Positions 1-8,332 of a stretch of DNA of 64,000 bases are shown piece after piece. Every line of letters begins with the position of its first letter. Positions within the stretch are counted from its first letter, which is position 1. Made by a program: the position numbers and the translations under genes. The stretch is from Eubacterium limosum (GTDB lineage Bacteria; Bacillota; Clostridia; Eubacteriales; Eubacteriaceae), in the NCBI RefSeq assembly GCF_000807675.2, contig NZ_CP019962.1:2108001-2172000 (forward strand), written 5' to 3'. The notes under the pieces are model-generated. The model did no database searches and was not told the DNA's origin. It saw only the letters and a list, made by a program, of their open reading frames with translations.

Positions 1-396
1 TGTGTGGAAATTACAGAAGCCCTGTTATTGCAGTCTTTCCCGGCTGCCATTGACGTTTTGAACCAGATGCACGCAGCTGGAATTCGTATTGTTATGGACA
101 ATTTTGGATCAGGTGAAGGCAGTATTTCCTATTTTTCTCAGGTTCCCTTTGCTCTGGTTAAGCTGGATCATCGTTTAGTGCAGCAGGTACAGCAGAATCA
201 AGAACAGTTTGAGTTTGTCCGAAAAATGGTTGAGATGATCAAGATCAAAGAGGTTAAGGTCGTTGCCGAAAGGGTCGAAACCGAAGAAGACCTGAACTGG
301 ATGATTCGCTGCGGAGCAGATTATGTTCAGGGTTACTACTATTCCAAACCTCTTGAAGAAAAGGCCTTTTGGGAGCTGGTTAAAAAGAAAAGTTAA
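1..396 (+). CDS. EAL-domain protein, C-terminal part (5' end outside window)
   Basis: The reading frame is already open at base 1, so only the C-terminal ~131 residues of an EAL-domain protein (cyclic-di-GMP phosphodiesterase family) are present. Visible family motifs are EITE near the start, MDNFGSG where the family has DDFGTG, VVAERVET where it has VVAEGVET, and GADYVQGYYYSKPL near the end. In active EAL enzymes the second aspartate of the DDFGTG motif takes part in metal binding. Here it is asparagine, so the domain may bind c-di-GMP without cleaving it. The protein ends soon after the EAL fold. Family assignment is firm; catalytic state is inferred. Confidence 0.85.
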   Translation, partial: CVEITEALLLQSFPAAIDVLNQMHAAGIRIVMDNFGSGEGSISYFSQVPFALVKLDHRLVQQVQQNQEQFEFVRKMVEMIKIKEVKVVAERVETEEDLNWMIRCGADYVQGYYYSKPLEEKAFWELVKKKS

Positions 397-405
397 GTAA
401 AATAT

Positions 406-438
406 AAAGGAGGTATCGCGTTTCGCGATGCCTCCTTT
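406..438. terminator. bidirectional intrinsic terminator between EAL gene and hydF
   Basis: A 15-bp stem (406-420 with 424-438, one G-T pair) closes a 3-base TTT loop between two converging genes. It would serve the EAL gene on the plus strand and hydF on the minus strand. T-tracts are short on both sides. Confidence 0.7.
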
Positions 439-441
439 GAT

Positions 442-1635
442 TTATACCAGGTCGATTTTATCCAAAATACCAGACAAGTGGGCAATGGTGACTCCGTAGT
501 TACACATGGGTACGCCCTGGCTCCTGGCTCGTTCGACTCGGGAGAGCACATGCTTGCGGTTAAACATACAGCCGCCACAGTGAATCACCAGGTCATATGG
601 CGTCAGGTCCTGAGGGAAATCATTTCCGGCTACGATGTCTATGTTCAGCCCTTTTCCGACACGCTTCCTGAGCATATTCGGGATTTTTTCGCGGCCGATA
701 TCCTCTTCGAGAGGTGCATGAGTACAGGCCTCCGCAATAAGAATCCGGGAGCTCTCGGTCAAATGGTCAAGGGCTCTGGCGCCTGAAACAAAGTAATCCA
801 GGTCTCCTTTGTAGGCGGCAAATAGCACTGAAAAAGAAGTGAGCTTGCTTTCAAGGGGTTTTTTATCATAAACGGTTTTAAAGACTTGGGAATCGGTGAT
901 GATGAGCTTTGGCGGGGCTGTCAGGCAGGCGATGGCTTCAGCAAAACGGTCGGCAGTGGCACTGTGGACAATACACTTTTTATCCAAAAGCTCGCGGATA
1001 GTCTGTACCTGTGGCAGGATAAGCCGTCCCTTAGGCGCCTGAGTATCCTGCGGCATGACCAGCATAACCAGATCGCCGTCTGCGCAAAGGCTGCCGGTAA
1101 TGCTCTCGGCCTCATAATCCTTGGGAAGTGAGCGGATCAACGCTTCTCTTATACGATCCATTCCCTCCCTTGTTTTTGCGCTGACAATCAGAGGTGGCAC
1201 TCCAAGTTGGGTTTTGATTTCACAGACAAGCGGTTCAATATCTGTTAGAATATCGGATTTGTTAATGATGGGGATAACAGGTGTATTTCGTTTTTTAAAG
1301 GCATCAATCCAGTCATATTCTTCTTCAGTATGGGTATCGCCCCAGACTACAAGGGCAATATCGGTTTTATCCATGGCCTTGCGAGTCTGTCCAACGCGCA
1401 TTTCGCCAAGCTCGCCGACGTCGTCAAAGCCGGCAGTGTCGATGAACATACAGGGCCCAATACCATGGATCTCCATATATTTGTAAACGGGGTCAGCGGT
1501 GGTACCGGCCACGTCCGATACCAGCGCGATTTTCTGACCGGTCAAGGCATTGATCAATGAGGATTTGCCACTGTTGCGTTTTCCGTAAATACCAATATGA
1601 AGCCGGTTCGAACGAGGGGTGGATGTTAAACTCAT
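442..1635 (-). CDS. hydF: [FeFe]-hydrogenase maturation GTPase HydF
   Basis: HydF is the GTPase and scaffold on which the 2Fe subcluster of the H-cluster is assembled before transfer to apo-hydrogenase HydA. The 397-residue protein has an N-terminal GTPase domain with P-loop GKRNSGKSS (about residues 18-26), DTAG and NKSD motifs, and a C-terminal cluster-binding pattern CTH...HCGGC with about 45 residues between the two halves, matching the HydF signature CxH-x(n)-HCxxC. It is the last gene of the minus-strand operon TM1266-hydE-hydG-hydF, 31 bases after hydG. No hydrogenase structural gene lies in the window. Confidence 0.97.
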   Translation of the reverse strand: MSLTSTPRSNRLHIGIYGKRNSGKSSLINALTGQKIALVSDVAGTTADPVYKYMEIHGIGPCMFIDTAGFDDVGELGEMRVGQTRKAMDKTDIALVVWGDTHTEEEYDWIDAFKKRNTPVIPIINKSDILTDIEPLVCEIKTQLGVPPLIVSAKTREGMDRIREALIRSLPKDYEAESITGSLCADGDLVMLVMPQDTQAPKGRLILPQVQTIRELLDKKCIVHSATADRFAEAIACLTAPPKLIITDSQVFKTVYDKKPLESKLTSFSVLFAAYKGDLDYFVSGARALDHLTESSRILIAEACTHAPLEEDIGREKIPNMLRKRVGKGLNIDIVAGNDFPQDLTPYDLVIHCGGCMFNRKHVLSRVERARSQGVPMCNYGVTIAHLSGILDKIDLV

Positions 1636-1666
1636 AAGTACTCCTTTTTAATGTCTGGCAAAGCAA

Positions 1667-3085
1667 TCAGAAGCGGAAATCCCGCTGGCCCTGAGAAATA
1701 GCCTTGAGGTTTTCAATGGCAATATTTCGCACCTTATCTTTTGGAATGTCCTTTAATTCTTCATTAATGACAAAGTCACCTTTGGCTTTGGTATCGGGGC
1801 TGGCATAATCCTCAAGATATTCCTTGAGGGTCATCAGTGCATTGGGCTGGCAGCAGTTGGCAATTTGACCGGCCTTTACCAGGCTCATGAACCGGTCGCC
1901 AGTACGCCCCTCACGGTAACAGGCGGTGCAGAAGCTTGGAATATAGCCAAGCTGCAACAGCCAGTTGACCACTTCATCAAGGGTTCGGGTATCGCTGACG
2001 TCAAACTGGGCAGAGTTATCTTCTTCCTTTTCAGGCTCGACGTAGCCGCCGACGGAAGTGCTGGAGCCTCCGCTGATCTGGGAAATACCCAGATCCAGAA
2101 CCTTTTCACGGGTTTTCTGGGATTCTCGAGTCGAGATGATCATACCGGTGTAAGGTACGGCAATGCGCAGAACAGCGACAATTTTCTGAAAGATTTCGTC
2201 AGAAATAGCGTCGGAAAAGGAGTCTGGGTCAATATCGTCTGCAGGGCGGATACGCGGCACAGAGATGGTGTGTGGCCCAACACCCTTTGCTGCTTCCAGA
2301 TGCTCAGCATGCATTAAAAGCCCTACAAAGTCGTAGCGGTACATGTTGAGCCCGAATAAAACGCCGATGCCCACATCATCAATACCGCCGTCCATGGCGC
2401 GGTCCATGGCTTCAGTATGATAAGCGTAGTCATGCTTTGGTCCGGTAGGATGCAGTTTTTCATAGTTTTCTTTATGGTAGGTTTCCTGGAATAAAATATA
2501 AGTACCAATACCAGCGTCCTTAAGCTTTTTATAGTTTTCTACGGTGGTGGCGGCAATGTTGACATTGACACGGCGGATCGCACCGTTTTTATGTTTGATG
2601 CCGTAAATGGTCTGGATACTTTCCAGTACGTACTCAATGGGATTGTTGGCTGGATCTTCACCTGTTTCCAGCGCCAGGCGCTTATGACCCATATCCTGAA
2701 GAGCAATAACTTCGTCACGTATTTCTTCCTGTGTCAGTTTTTTTCGCCGGATATGCTTGTTCTGACGGTGATAAGGGCAATAGACACACCCGTTAATACA
2801 GTAGTTTGACAGATAAAGCGGGGCGAACATAACGATGCGGTTGCCGTAAAATTTCTGTTTGATTTCTTTGGCGAGGGTATACATTTTTTCATTTTCATCC
2901 TCAAGGTCACATTCCAGTAGAACAGCGGCTTCTCGATGACTCAGGCCTTTGCAGTCTTTTGCGCGTTCGATGAGGCTGTCGATGAGCGCTCTGTTATTTC
3001 TGTTGGCTTTCGCATATTCAAGGGTTTCTAAAATTTCTTCATGGTTGATGAATTCAGTTGCGGTTAATGATTCCTTATTGTACAT
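1667..3085 (-). CDS. hydG: [FeFe]-hydrogenase radical SAM maturase HydG (tyrosine lyase)
   Basis: HydG splits tyrosine to supply the CO and CN ligands of the H-cluster. The 472-residue protein has the radical-SAM CxxxCxxC motif (CINGCVYC; C96, C100, C103) and the HydG-specific C-terminal cluster motif CTAC followed by about 22 residues and another Cys (ending GQIANC). Length and both motifs agree with HydG rather than with ThiH, to which it is related. It sits between hydE and hydF, 22 bases after hydE, consistent with co-transcription. Confidence 0.97.
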   Translation of the reverse strand: MYNKESLTATEFINHEEILETLEYAKANRNNRALIDSLIERAKDCKGLSHREAAVLLECDLEDENEKMYTLAKEIKQKFYGNRIVMFAPLYLSNYCINGCVYCPYHRQNKHIRRKKLTQEEIRDEVIALQDMGHKRLALETGEDPANNPIEYVLESIQTIYGIKHKNGAIRRVNVNIAATTVENYKKLKDAGIGTYILFQETYHKENYEKLHPTGPKHDYAYHTEAMDRAMDGGIDDVGIGVLFGLNMYRYDFVGLLMHAEHLEAAKGVGPHTISVPRIRPADDIDPDSFSDAISDEIFQKIVAVLRIAVPYTGMIISTRESQKTREKVLDLGISQISGGSSTSVGGYVEPEKEEDNSAQFDVSDTRTLDEVVNWLLQLGYIPSFCTACYREGRTGDRFMSLVKAGQIANCCQPNALMTLKEYLEDYASPDTKAKGDFVINEELKDIPKDKVRNIAIENLKAISQGQRDFRF

Positions 3086-3107
3086 TTTGATACTTCCTTA
3101 GCTAAAC

Positions 3108-4148
3108 TTATTTTTCGGCCGCGTCACCGCGGTCCACAGCCAGATCATAGCCGATCCGGTGCATACGCTTCTGAAGGCAGGAACGGCACTCGGCCGCTTC
3201 GTCTCCGGTACATATTTTATTGTCATACAGGGCATATTTTTTTCGAACTGAAAGAGGGGACAGGTTCGGCATGACCACATTGGCGCCTGCCAGTACACCT
3301 TTTTCACGGCCGATGGGGTCAATGGTTCCAAGGGCAGTGGTCGCTGGTATCAAGGCGTTTGGCAGCATGAGGCGGATCAGACCGATTAAGAAAAGGGTTT
3401 GCTCCACAGTACCTGGCCTTTCATTGCCAAAAGGGGTATCCTTCTGGGGAATAAAAGGTCCTATGCCTACCATGGAGGGTTCCAGTGCTTTCATGAATAG
3501 AAGATCCTCAGTCAAATGCTCGGCTGTTTGTCCAGGTGAACCGACCATCATGCCAGTGCCTACCTGATAGCCAATCGCTTTAAGATTATAAAGACAGCTT
3601 TGGCGCGTTTCGGGAGAAAGCGCTTCGGGATGCAGGGTATGATAATGTGAGAAATCTGCTGTTTCATGCCTTAAAAGATAACGGTTCGCACCAGCATTGT
3701 AAAGACGTTTATAGGATTCGATGCTGCGTTCGCCCAATGACAGGGTAATGGCACAGTCAGGATAGGTTCGGCGGATATGTCCGACGATGCGGCACATCCG
3801 GTCGTCATTAAACCAGGGATCCTCACCGCCCTGGAGTACAAAAGTCCTGAAACCCAGTTTGTAGCCTGTGGTACAGCACTCCATGATGTCATCCTTGGAA
3901 AGGCGGTAGCGTTTTACGCAGTCATTACTTCTGCGGATACCGCAGTAATAGCAGTCGTTTTTACAGTAGTTTGAGAATTCGATGAGTCCGCGGGTATAAA
4001 TACGGTTTCCATAATATTTTTGAGCCTGATATCGAGCCCTTTCAAAGAGAAAGTCCGAAAGCTCCGGTGTCTGTCCGGTAATCAGTTGAATCCATTCTGC
4101 TTTTTCCAGCGACTCATTTTGTTCCAGTTTACAGATTAGGTCTTTCAT
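3108..4148 (-). CDS. hydE: [FeFe]-hydrogenase radical SAM maturase HydE
   Basis: HydE is the third H-cluster maturase, a radical-SAM enzyme thought to act on a cysteine-bound iron precursor in building the azadithiolate-bridged subcluster. The 346-residue protein carries CKNDCYYC (C62, C66, C69) and, near the C-terminus, CTGDEAAECRSC, a Cys-x7-Cys-x2-Cys triad like the non-essential second cluster site of some HydE proteins. It begins 3 bases after the TM1266-type gene ends, so translation is probably coupled. Confidence 0.97.
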   Translation of the reverse strand: MKDLICKLEQNESLEKAEWIQLITGQTPELSDFLFERARYQAQKYYGNRIYTRGLIEFSNYCKNDCYYCGIRRSNDCVKRYRLSKDDIMECCTTGYKLGFRTFVLQGGEDPWFNDDRMCRIVGHIRRTYPDCAITLSLGERSIESYKRLYNAGANRYLLRHETADFSHYHTLHPEALSPETRQSCLYNLKAIGYQVGTGMMVGSPGQTAEHLTEDLLFMKALEPSMVGIGPFIPQKDTPFGNERPGTVEQTLFLIGLIRLMLPNALIPATTALGTIDPIGREKGVLAGANVVMPNLSPLSVRKKYALYDNKICTGDEAAECRSCLQKRMHRIGYDLAVDRGDAAEK

Positions 4149-4151
4149 TGT

Positions 4152-4406
4152 TTACTGTGATGGCAATTTTGAATAAACGGTTTTGGCATTAATATTGGGC
4201 AGCATGCCCAGCTTACCTGATAAGGCACTGATTACATCCGTCGGAGCGTCGACAATAACACTGATAACGGATATGTTGCGCTGCTTGTAGGGAATGCCCA
4301 TTCTGCCGATAATAAATTCGGAGTAGTCATGTAAAATGGCATTAAGGCTTTCCACCGATTCTGGGCTTTCAACAATAATTCCAATTAATGCGATTCGTGT
4401 TTCCAT
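4152..4406 (-). CDS. TM1266-family putative regulator of the iron-only hydrogenase system
   Basis: This is an 84-residue, ACT-like protein of the TM1266 type, a family usually encoded next to hydE/hydF and annotated as an iron-only hydrogenase system putative regulator. It starts METRIALIGIIVESPESVE and has the alternating hydrophobic pattern of an ACT/ferredoxin-like fold; no DNA-binding motif is visible. A purine-rich GAAAGGAAG lies just upstream of the ATG. It is the first gene of the hyd operon and directly follows the leader RNA and terminator. Its regulatory role is family annotation, not shown by the sequence. Confidence 0.88.
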   Translation of the reverse strand: METRIALIGIIVESPESVESLNAILHDYSEFIIGRMGIPYKQRNISVISVIVDAPTDVISALSGKLGMLPNINAKTVYSKLPSQ

Positions 4407-4446
4407 AGCATCTTCCTTTCTTAGTTATGTAAAAGTATCAAAATGC

Positions 4447-4481
4447 AAAAAGCTCCCTGTGCCGAAAAAGGCTCAGGGAGC
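4447..4481 (-). terminator. intrinsic terminator in the hyd operon leader
   Basis: An 8-bp GC-rich stem (4474-4481 with 4452-4459) is followed on the minus strand by five T. It lies between the hyd promoter and the first gene, so it would act as an attenuator and not as an end-of-operon terminator. Confidence 0.85.
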
Positions 4482-4661
4482 GATCATAACAAAATAAGGC
4501 TTGCCCGATTTCATTGAGAAATGAACACACTGGCAACCTGTGGTTATTGGCCCGCCTTCGCAGTTTGGGAAATCCCTTACCTTCAGCACGATACTTTTGT
4601 AAAACTGGCAGCGTTGCTTAGGATTGGCGCGAAGCCTCTCTGACAGCCTGACTGCTGGTAT
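4482..4661 (-). promoter_or_regulatory. unidentified structured 5' leader RNA of the hyd operon
   Basis: About 180 transcribed bases separate the predicted start site (~4661) from the terminator stem. Minus-strand RNA can form an outer helix CTTCGC/GCGAAG (4629-4634 with 4556-4561) and a nested helix AATCC/GGATT (4621-4625 with 4571-4575), plus a local hairpin in the GGGATTTCCC segment. The combination of promoter, folded leader, terminator and gene is the layout of a transcription-attenuating riboswitch or similar element. I compared it from memory with lysine, cobalamin, SAM-I, THF, TPP and T-box consensus motifs and found no convincing match. Ligand unknown. Confidence 0.55.
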
Positions 4662-4667
4662 GAATTT

Positions 4668-4696
4668 ACTATAGCACAGTTTTCAATCGGTTGCAA
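4668..4696 (-). promoter_or_regulatory. sigma-A-type promoter of the hyd operon
   Basis: Minus strand TTGCAA, 17-base spacer, TATAGT. It places the transcript start near 4661, just upstream of the folded leader. Confidence 0.75.
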
Positions 4697-4757
4697 TATT
4701 TTTTAATTAAAGAGCAAAATTTTACTTCTATTAAAATATTTTATTGAAAATTTCAAT

Positions 4758-5252
4758 TTAGACGTTTGATATACGGGCGTTGTCACTGTTAAAAAGCATG
4801 TTGAAAATATAGCGCATGATTGTAGAGCGCCGTACAACGCCCACCAGAGCGCCATCAGCAGTAACGATTGGTATCTTTTTAATCTTTTTGCTTGAGAGAA
4901 TCTCGGCAACCTCGCCGATAGGCTGAACCAGTGTGACACAGAAAACTCTTTTAGTCGCCAGCTCCATAACGTTGCGCTTTTTCAGATCTTCGACCTTTTC
5001 TTCAAAGGATTCATTGTCATATAAAACCATTGAGGAATAGTTCCAGCCGGCGATGGATCGGGTTTTCTGTTTGGCAACGGCTTTCATAATATCACCGTCG
5101 CTGATGAAGCCGATCACATGGCGATTATCGTCGATGACCGTTAAGCCGCCTACCTTTTTATCAACCAGAATTTTCACAGCTTCCTCAAGCGTCTGGGAAT
5201 AATGGCAGGTATAGACATCTTTATCCATAATATCACTGATTGGTCGGTTCAT
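4758..5252 (-). CDS. tandem CBS-domain protein
   Basis: A 164-residue stand-alone CBS pair. The first CBS covers about residues 8-60 (VGGLTVID, VIGFISDGDIM) and the second about 95-150 (IKKIPIVTADGALVGVVRRS). CBS pairs bind adenosyl nucleotides and usually sense energy or ligand state; no catalytic domain is attached. Its start codon overlaps the stop of the MFS gene by one base (TAATG), so the two are translationally coupled. What it senses, or whether it modulates the exporter, cannot be told from sequence. Confidence 0.85.
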   Translation of the reverse strand: MNRPISDIMDKDVYTCHYSQTLEEAVKILVDKKVGGLTVIDDNRHVIGFISDGDIMKAVAKQKTRSIAGWNYSSMVLYDNESFEEKVEDLKKRNVMELATKRVFCVTLVQPIGEVAEILSSKKIKKIPIVTADGALVGVVRRSTIMRYIFNMLFNSDNARISNV

Positions 5253-6700
5253 TAGACGGCCTCCGTTTCTGTTTCTAACCCAATTTTGGATTTATCCGGG
5301 CGAACTTTTAAGATCGCGACAACAAGGGCGACGGCGGCTACGCCGGCCGATACGCCGTAGGCAGCACGTATACCGCTGGCCGTAGATAGAACAGGACTGG
5401 CAGATTGGTGCGCTGTGGTTACCATTGTCATAATGGTAACAATAATAGCGGTGCTGATGGAACCGCCAACCTGTCGGCCGGTATTGCTGATGGCGTTGCC
5501 ATGGGCAATGTATTCATTTTTCAGAGCATTAAGCCCCCAGGTGTTTACCGGCATATTGGCCAGGGTCAGACCGGCAGACTGAAGTACATAAATACAGACC
5601 AGATAAGGGATTGGTGTCGCAGGTCCGATGAAAGCAAGTCCGGTTAAAGCGCCGGTTAAACCTAAAAGGCCGACAATAGAAATAACCCGAGGGCCAAATT
5701 TGTCAAAAAGCATGCCGCTCAAAGGGCTCACAATAATACTGGCAGCAGCGCCGGGCATCATGAGCATACCTGTCTGGAAAGCAGACAGCCCTAATACATT
5801 TTGCAGATAAAGGGGAAGCACAATGCTTCCGGCAGAAAGGGCTGAGTTAATAACCGTCACAATAATGGCTGAATAAGCAAATTTGGGTGTCTTTAAAACC
5901 CGGAGCTCAAGTAAGGGTTCTTTGATATGAAACTGTCTGCGGATAAACCATACCAGCGCAACAGCACCGATAATCAGCGGTAAAATAACAAGCGGGCTTA
6001 CCCAGCCCATATTGCTGGCGTTTGAAAAGCCGTAAAGTAGACCGCCAAAAGCCAGTGTAGACAAAACGACAGAAAAAATATCTAGATGAGGGTGTTTTAG
6101 TTCTCCGACATTGGTCAGGAAAATAAAACTGACAACCAACAGGATGACGGCCAGAGGAAGGATGGACCAAAACATCATCCGCCAGCCAAAGGCATCGATA
6201 ATCCAACCCGCCACAACTGGCCCTACAGCCGGTGCGCAGCTCATGACAATGCCTGCCATCCCCATGGCGGTGCCGCGCTTTTCGACTGGGAAAATAATCA
6301 TCGGTATAACCGCCACCAGAGGAAGCTGTATACCAGCGCCGATGGCCTGAAGAATCCGGCCGATAATTAACAGTCCAAAGTTTGGGGCGCTGCCGGTTAG
6401 GGCTGTACCCGCAATAAAGGAAAGTAGTGAAATAATAAACAGCTTACGTGTGGGGTAGCGGTCGATTAAAAAGGCCGTAATAGGGACCATGATACCATTT
6501 ACCAATAAATAGATGGTGGTTACCCACTGTGCTGTTCCGGCAGTAATTTGAAAATCTTCCATTAATTTGGGTAGTGCCGGAGATAAAACTGTTTGGTTTA
6601 AAATGGCAATAAAAGCGCCAGTGATGACGATTGCCAGAACAAGAATTTCTCTGCGGGTTACCTTAGAATGTTCGGAAGAAGCCGTGTTTTTTTTCTTCAA
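5252..6700 (-). CDS. MFS multidrug exporter, DHA2 (EmrB/QacA-like) family
   Basis: A 482-residue integral membrane protein with a hydrophobic profile fitting the 12-14 helices of the DHA2 drug:H+ antiporters. Visible features are the N-terminal NQTVLSPALPKLMEDF segment, the loop DRYPTRK between helices 2 and 3, and an antiporter-type motif C around APAVGPVVAGWI in helix 5. It follows a divergence-free MarR gene on the same strand by 16 bases, and a CBS gene overlaps its end. MarR-exporter pairs are typically induced by the exported compound; the substrate is unknown. Confidence 0.9.
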   Translation of the reverse strand: MKKKNTASSEHSKVTRREILVLAIVITGAFIAILNQTVLSPALPKLMEDFQITAGTAQWVTTIYLLVNGIMVPITAFLIDRYPTRKLFIISLLSFIAGTALTGSAPNFGLLIIGRILQAIGAGIQLPLVAVIPMIIFPVEKRGTAMGMAGIVMSCAPAVGPVVAGWIIDAFGWRMMFWSILPLAVILLVVSFIFLTNVGELKHPHLDIFSVVLSTLAFGGLLYGFSNASNMGWVSPLVILPLIIGAVALVWFIRRQFHIKEPLLELRVLKTPKFAYSAIIVTVINSALSAGSIVLPLYLQNVLGLSAFQTGMLMMPGAAASIIVSPLSGMLFDKFGPRVISIVGLLGLTGALTGLAFIGPATPIPYLVCIYVLQSAGLTLANMPVNTWGLNALKNEYIAHGNAISNTGRQVGGSISTAIIVTIMTMVTTAHQSASPVLSTASGIRAAYGVSAGVAAVALVVAILKVRPDKSKIGLETETEAV

Positions 6701-6716
6701 AACATATCATCTCCTT

Positions 6717-7163
6717 TTATTTGTTGATATTAGCCAGTACTTTTTGCAAAAGTATTTGAAGCTGTTCTTTCTCGGATGTTGTTAAGCCCTTTATCATCAT
6801 CTCCTCAATATTGTCAAGAACATCGAAGAACAGCTTATGGCAGGATTCACCCTTTTCAGTGAGATGAAGGCAGTTAGAGCGGCTGTCCCGCTGGCTTTTT
6901 TCGCGGGTGATCAATCCGTTTTCTTCCATACGGGCAAGCAGGCGTGTCACGGTTGATCCCTTTACGTACAGGTAGTTTTCAACGTCTTTTTGGCTGATTT
7001 CATGGTCGTCACCATAGAATTTTTGCGTTTCAAAAAGAAAAAGAATCACCATGGACTGGGTATAGGTTACGCCGTATTCAGAGGTTCCAAGGTTCAGCAG
7101 TACCTTTTGCCTGTTGGCGATTTTTTTGAAAATCTCTGTATAATAAAAATTATCTCCTTGCAT
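6717..7163 (-). CDS. MarR-family transcriptional regulator
   Basis: A 148-residue MarR-type winged-helix repressor. The recognition region reads VENYLYVKGSTVTRLLARMEENGLI followed by the wing around REKSQRDSRS, as in the family. The start is placed at the ATG at 7163, which has an AGGAGG-type ribosome site (7174-7180); a longer open frame to 7274 would run through the promoter and operator and is unlikely. A perfect palindrome overlapping its own promoter suggests autoregulation and control of the downstream MFS and CBS genes. Confidence 0.9.
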   Translation of the reverse strand: MQGDNFYYTEIFKKIANRQKVLLNLGTSEYGVTYTQSMVILFLFETQKFYGDDHEISQKDVENYLYVKGSTVTRLLARMEENGLITREKSQRDSRSNCLHLTEKGESCHKLFFDVLDNIEEMMIKGLTTSEKEQLQILLQKVLANINK

Positions 7164-7198
7164 TCGTCTAAAACCCTCCTGAAATATAACTTCAAACA

Positions 7199-7247
7199 AT
7201 ATACTTAGCTTACTAAGTATATTAATCCAAATATTCTTTTTTGTCAA
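7199..7247 (-). promoter_or_regulatory. MarR operon promoter with overlapping palindromic operator
   Basis: The minus strand has TTGACA (7247-7242), a 17-base spacer and TAATAT (7224-7219). A perfect 24-base inverted repeat, ATATACTTAG-CTTA-CTAAGTATAT (7199-7222), overlaps the -10 box and the start site. Its position and size fit a MarR operator. Confidence 0.85.
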
Positions 7248-7257
7248 GCGCCGATTT

Positions 7258-7293
7258 AAAAAGCGAGCTGCCAATATAAAGTTGGCAGCTCGC
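7258..7293 (-). terminator. intrinsic terminator after luxS
   Basis: A 12-bp perfect stem (7282-7293 with 7263-7274) with a 7-base loop is followed on the minus strand by a T-run, 20 bases beyond the luxS stop. Confidence 0.92.
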
Positions 7294-7312
7294 AGAAGCA
7301 GTCATTCTAAGT

Positions 7313-7792
7313 CTATTCGGGATAAATCAGATTGGCATCGGTCAGGTTCATTAAAATTTCATCGAGAAATTTCTTGGATTCATATTTTGCCATGCCCAGA
7401 TTCATATCCAGGTAATTGCCGCAGTCTCTCGGGGCAGCGCCCGGAACCTCTCCTTCAAAATCAGCCATAAACTTAAAAAGATCGGTTACCAGAGGTGCCA
7501 CATCCTTTGAGGTCAGTTCGCCTTTCATTAGCAAGTAATAGCCGGTGCGGCAGCCCATGGGTCCAAAATAGACAATTTTTTCACTGAGTTCAGGGTCATT
7601 GCGCAGGTAAGTAGCACCGAGATGTTCGATGGTATGGAGTTCAGCAGTGTTGATAACCGGCTCGCGGTTCGGCTCCTTCATGCGGATATCAAAGGTGGTG
7701 ATACAGTCATCGCCGCAGTAATCCTTACGTGAAACGTAGATTCCACGCAATAAATCAATATGGTTAACGGTAAAGCTTGCGATTTTTTTCAT
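7313..7792 (-). CDS. luxS: S-ribosylhomocysteine lyase LuxS
   Basis: LuxS cleaves S-ribosylhomocysteine to homocysteine and the AI-2 precursor DPD in the activated methyl cycle. The 159-residue protein has the metal site HTIEH (H53, H57) with C124 in the segment PRDCGNY, and the catalytic Cys in GPMGCRTGYY (C81). Length is normal. It overlaps recU by 4 bases and ends the rluA-family/recU/luxS operon. No Pfs nucleosidase gene is nearby. Confidence 0.97.
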   Translation of the reverse strand: MKKIASFTVNHIDLLRGIYVSRKDYCGDDCITTFDIRMKEPNREPVINTAELHTIEHLGATYLRNDPELSEKIVYFGPMGCRTGYYLLMKGELTSKDVAPLVTDLFKFMADFEGEVPGAAPRDCGNYLDMNLGMAKYESKKFLDEILMNLTDANLIYPE

Positions 7793-8331
7793 GATGTTTC
7801 TCCTTTATCATTTAAGTAGACGTTAAGCGTCTCAAGGTAGTGCACCAGAATATTGCCGCAGGGATGAATCTGATATTTTTTATCAAAGGCGGCGTAGGGA
7901 ATGGACTTGCGGCCATCCTTTTTGGCTGCGTCCCAGTAAGCCTTTAAAGTCTCATAGGGCAATAAGTAGTGTTCATCAAATAGTTTAAACCAAACGATGA
8001 GAAAAGACAAGCCCTCCTGCCGGTTAAAGGCATCCATAAACTCGATTTGATGCTCGTGAATATTGGCGATGGGAAGCCGTTTCTGGTTGGTCTCCTTGGC
8101 GTCAAAGCAGATGGGAATACCCTGAACGTTGCCCATATAGTCGACGGTGCTCTTTTCTTCAAAATAAGCCAGCTTAATGGTCCCTTTGCCCGGGTCCAGC
8201 TCTATGGGCTTAATGGCGGTTGGAAGCTTCTGGACAACGGCAAGCCCCTGCTCAAGATAAATTTTGTTGGTCTGGTTAATACATTCTTCAAGATAGCTGC
8301 CGCGCAGACCGCGGCTGTGCCAGTATCCCAT
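7789..8331 (-). CDS. recU: Holliday junction resolvase RecU
   Basis: RecU resolves Holliday junctions in Firmicutes. The 180-residue protein shows the restriction-endonuclease-like core: a KSTVDYMG segment, the catalytic strand IPICFDAKET and the following LPIANIHEHQ motif. It begins 1 base after the pseudouridine synthase gene and overlaps luxS. In many Firmicutes recU sits beside a penicillin-binding protein; that neighbour is absent here. Confidence 0.92.
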   Translation of the reverse strand: MGYWHSRGLRGSYLEECINQTNKIYLEQGLAVVQKLPTAIKPIELDPGKGTIKLAYFEEKSTVDYMGNVQGIPICFDAKETNQKRLPIANIHEHQIEFMDAFNRQEGLSFLIVWFKLFDEHYLLPYETLKAYWDAAKKDGRKSIPYAAFDKKYQIHPCGNILVHYLETLNVYLNDKGETS

Positions 8332-8332
8332 A

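Noticed and set aside
4482-4661. Lysine riboswitch in the hyd leader
   Set aside because: GAGAGG, AGTA and GCGAAG segments resemble L-box pieces, but the exact GCCGAAG and CTGTCA motifs and closing helix are missing, and the genes are unrelated to lysine.
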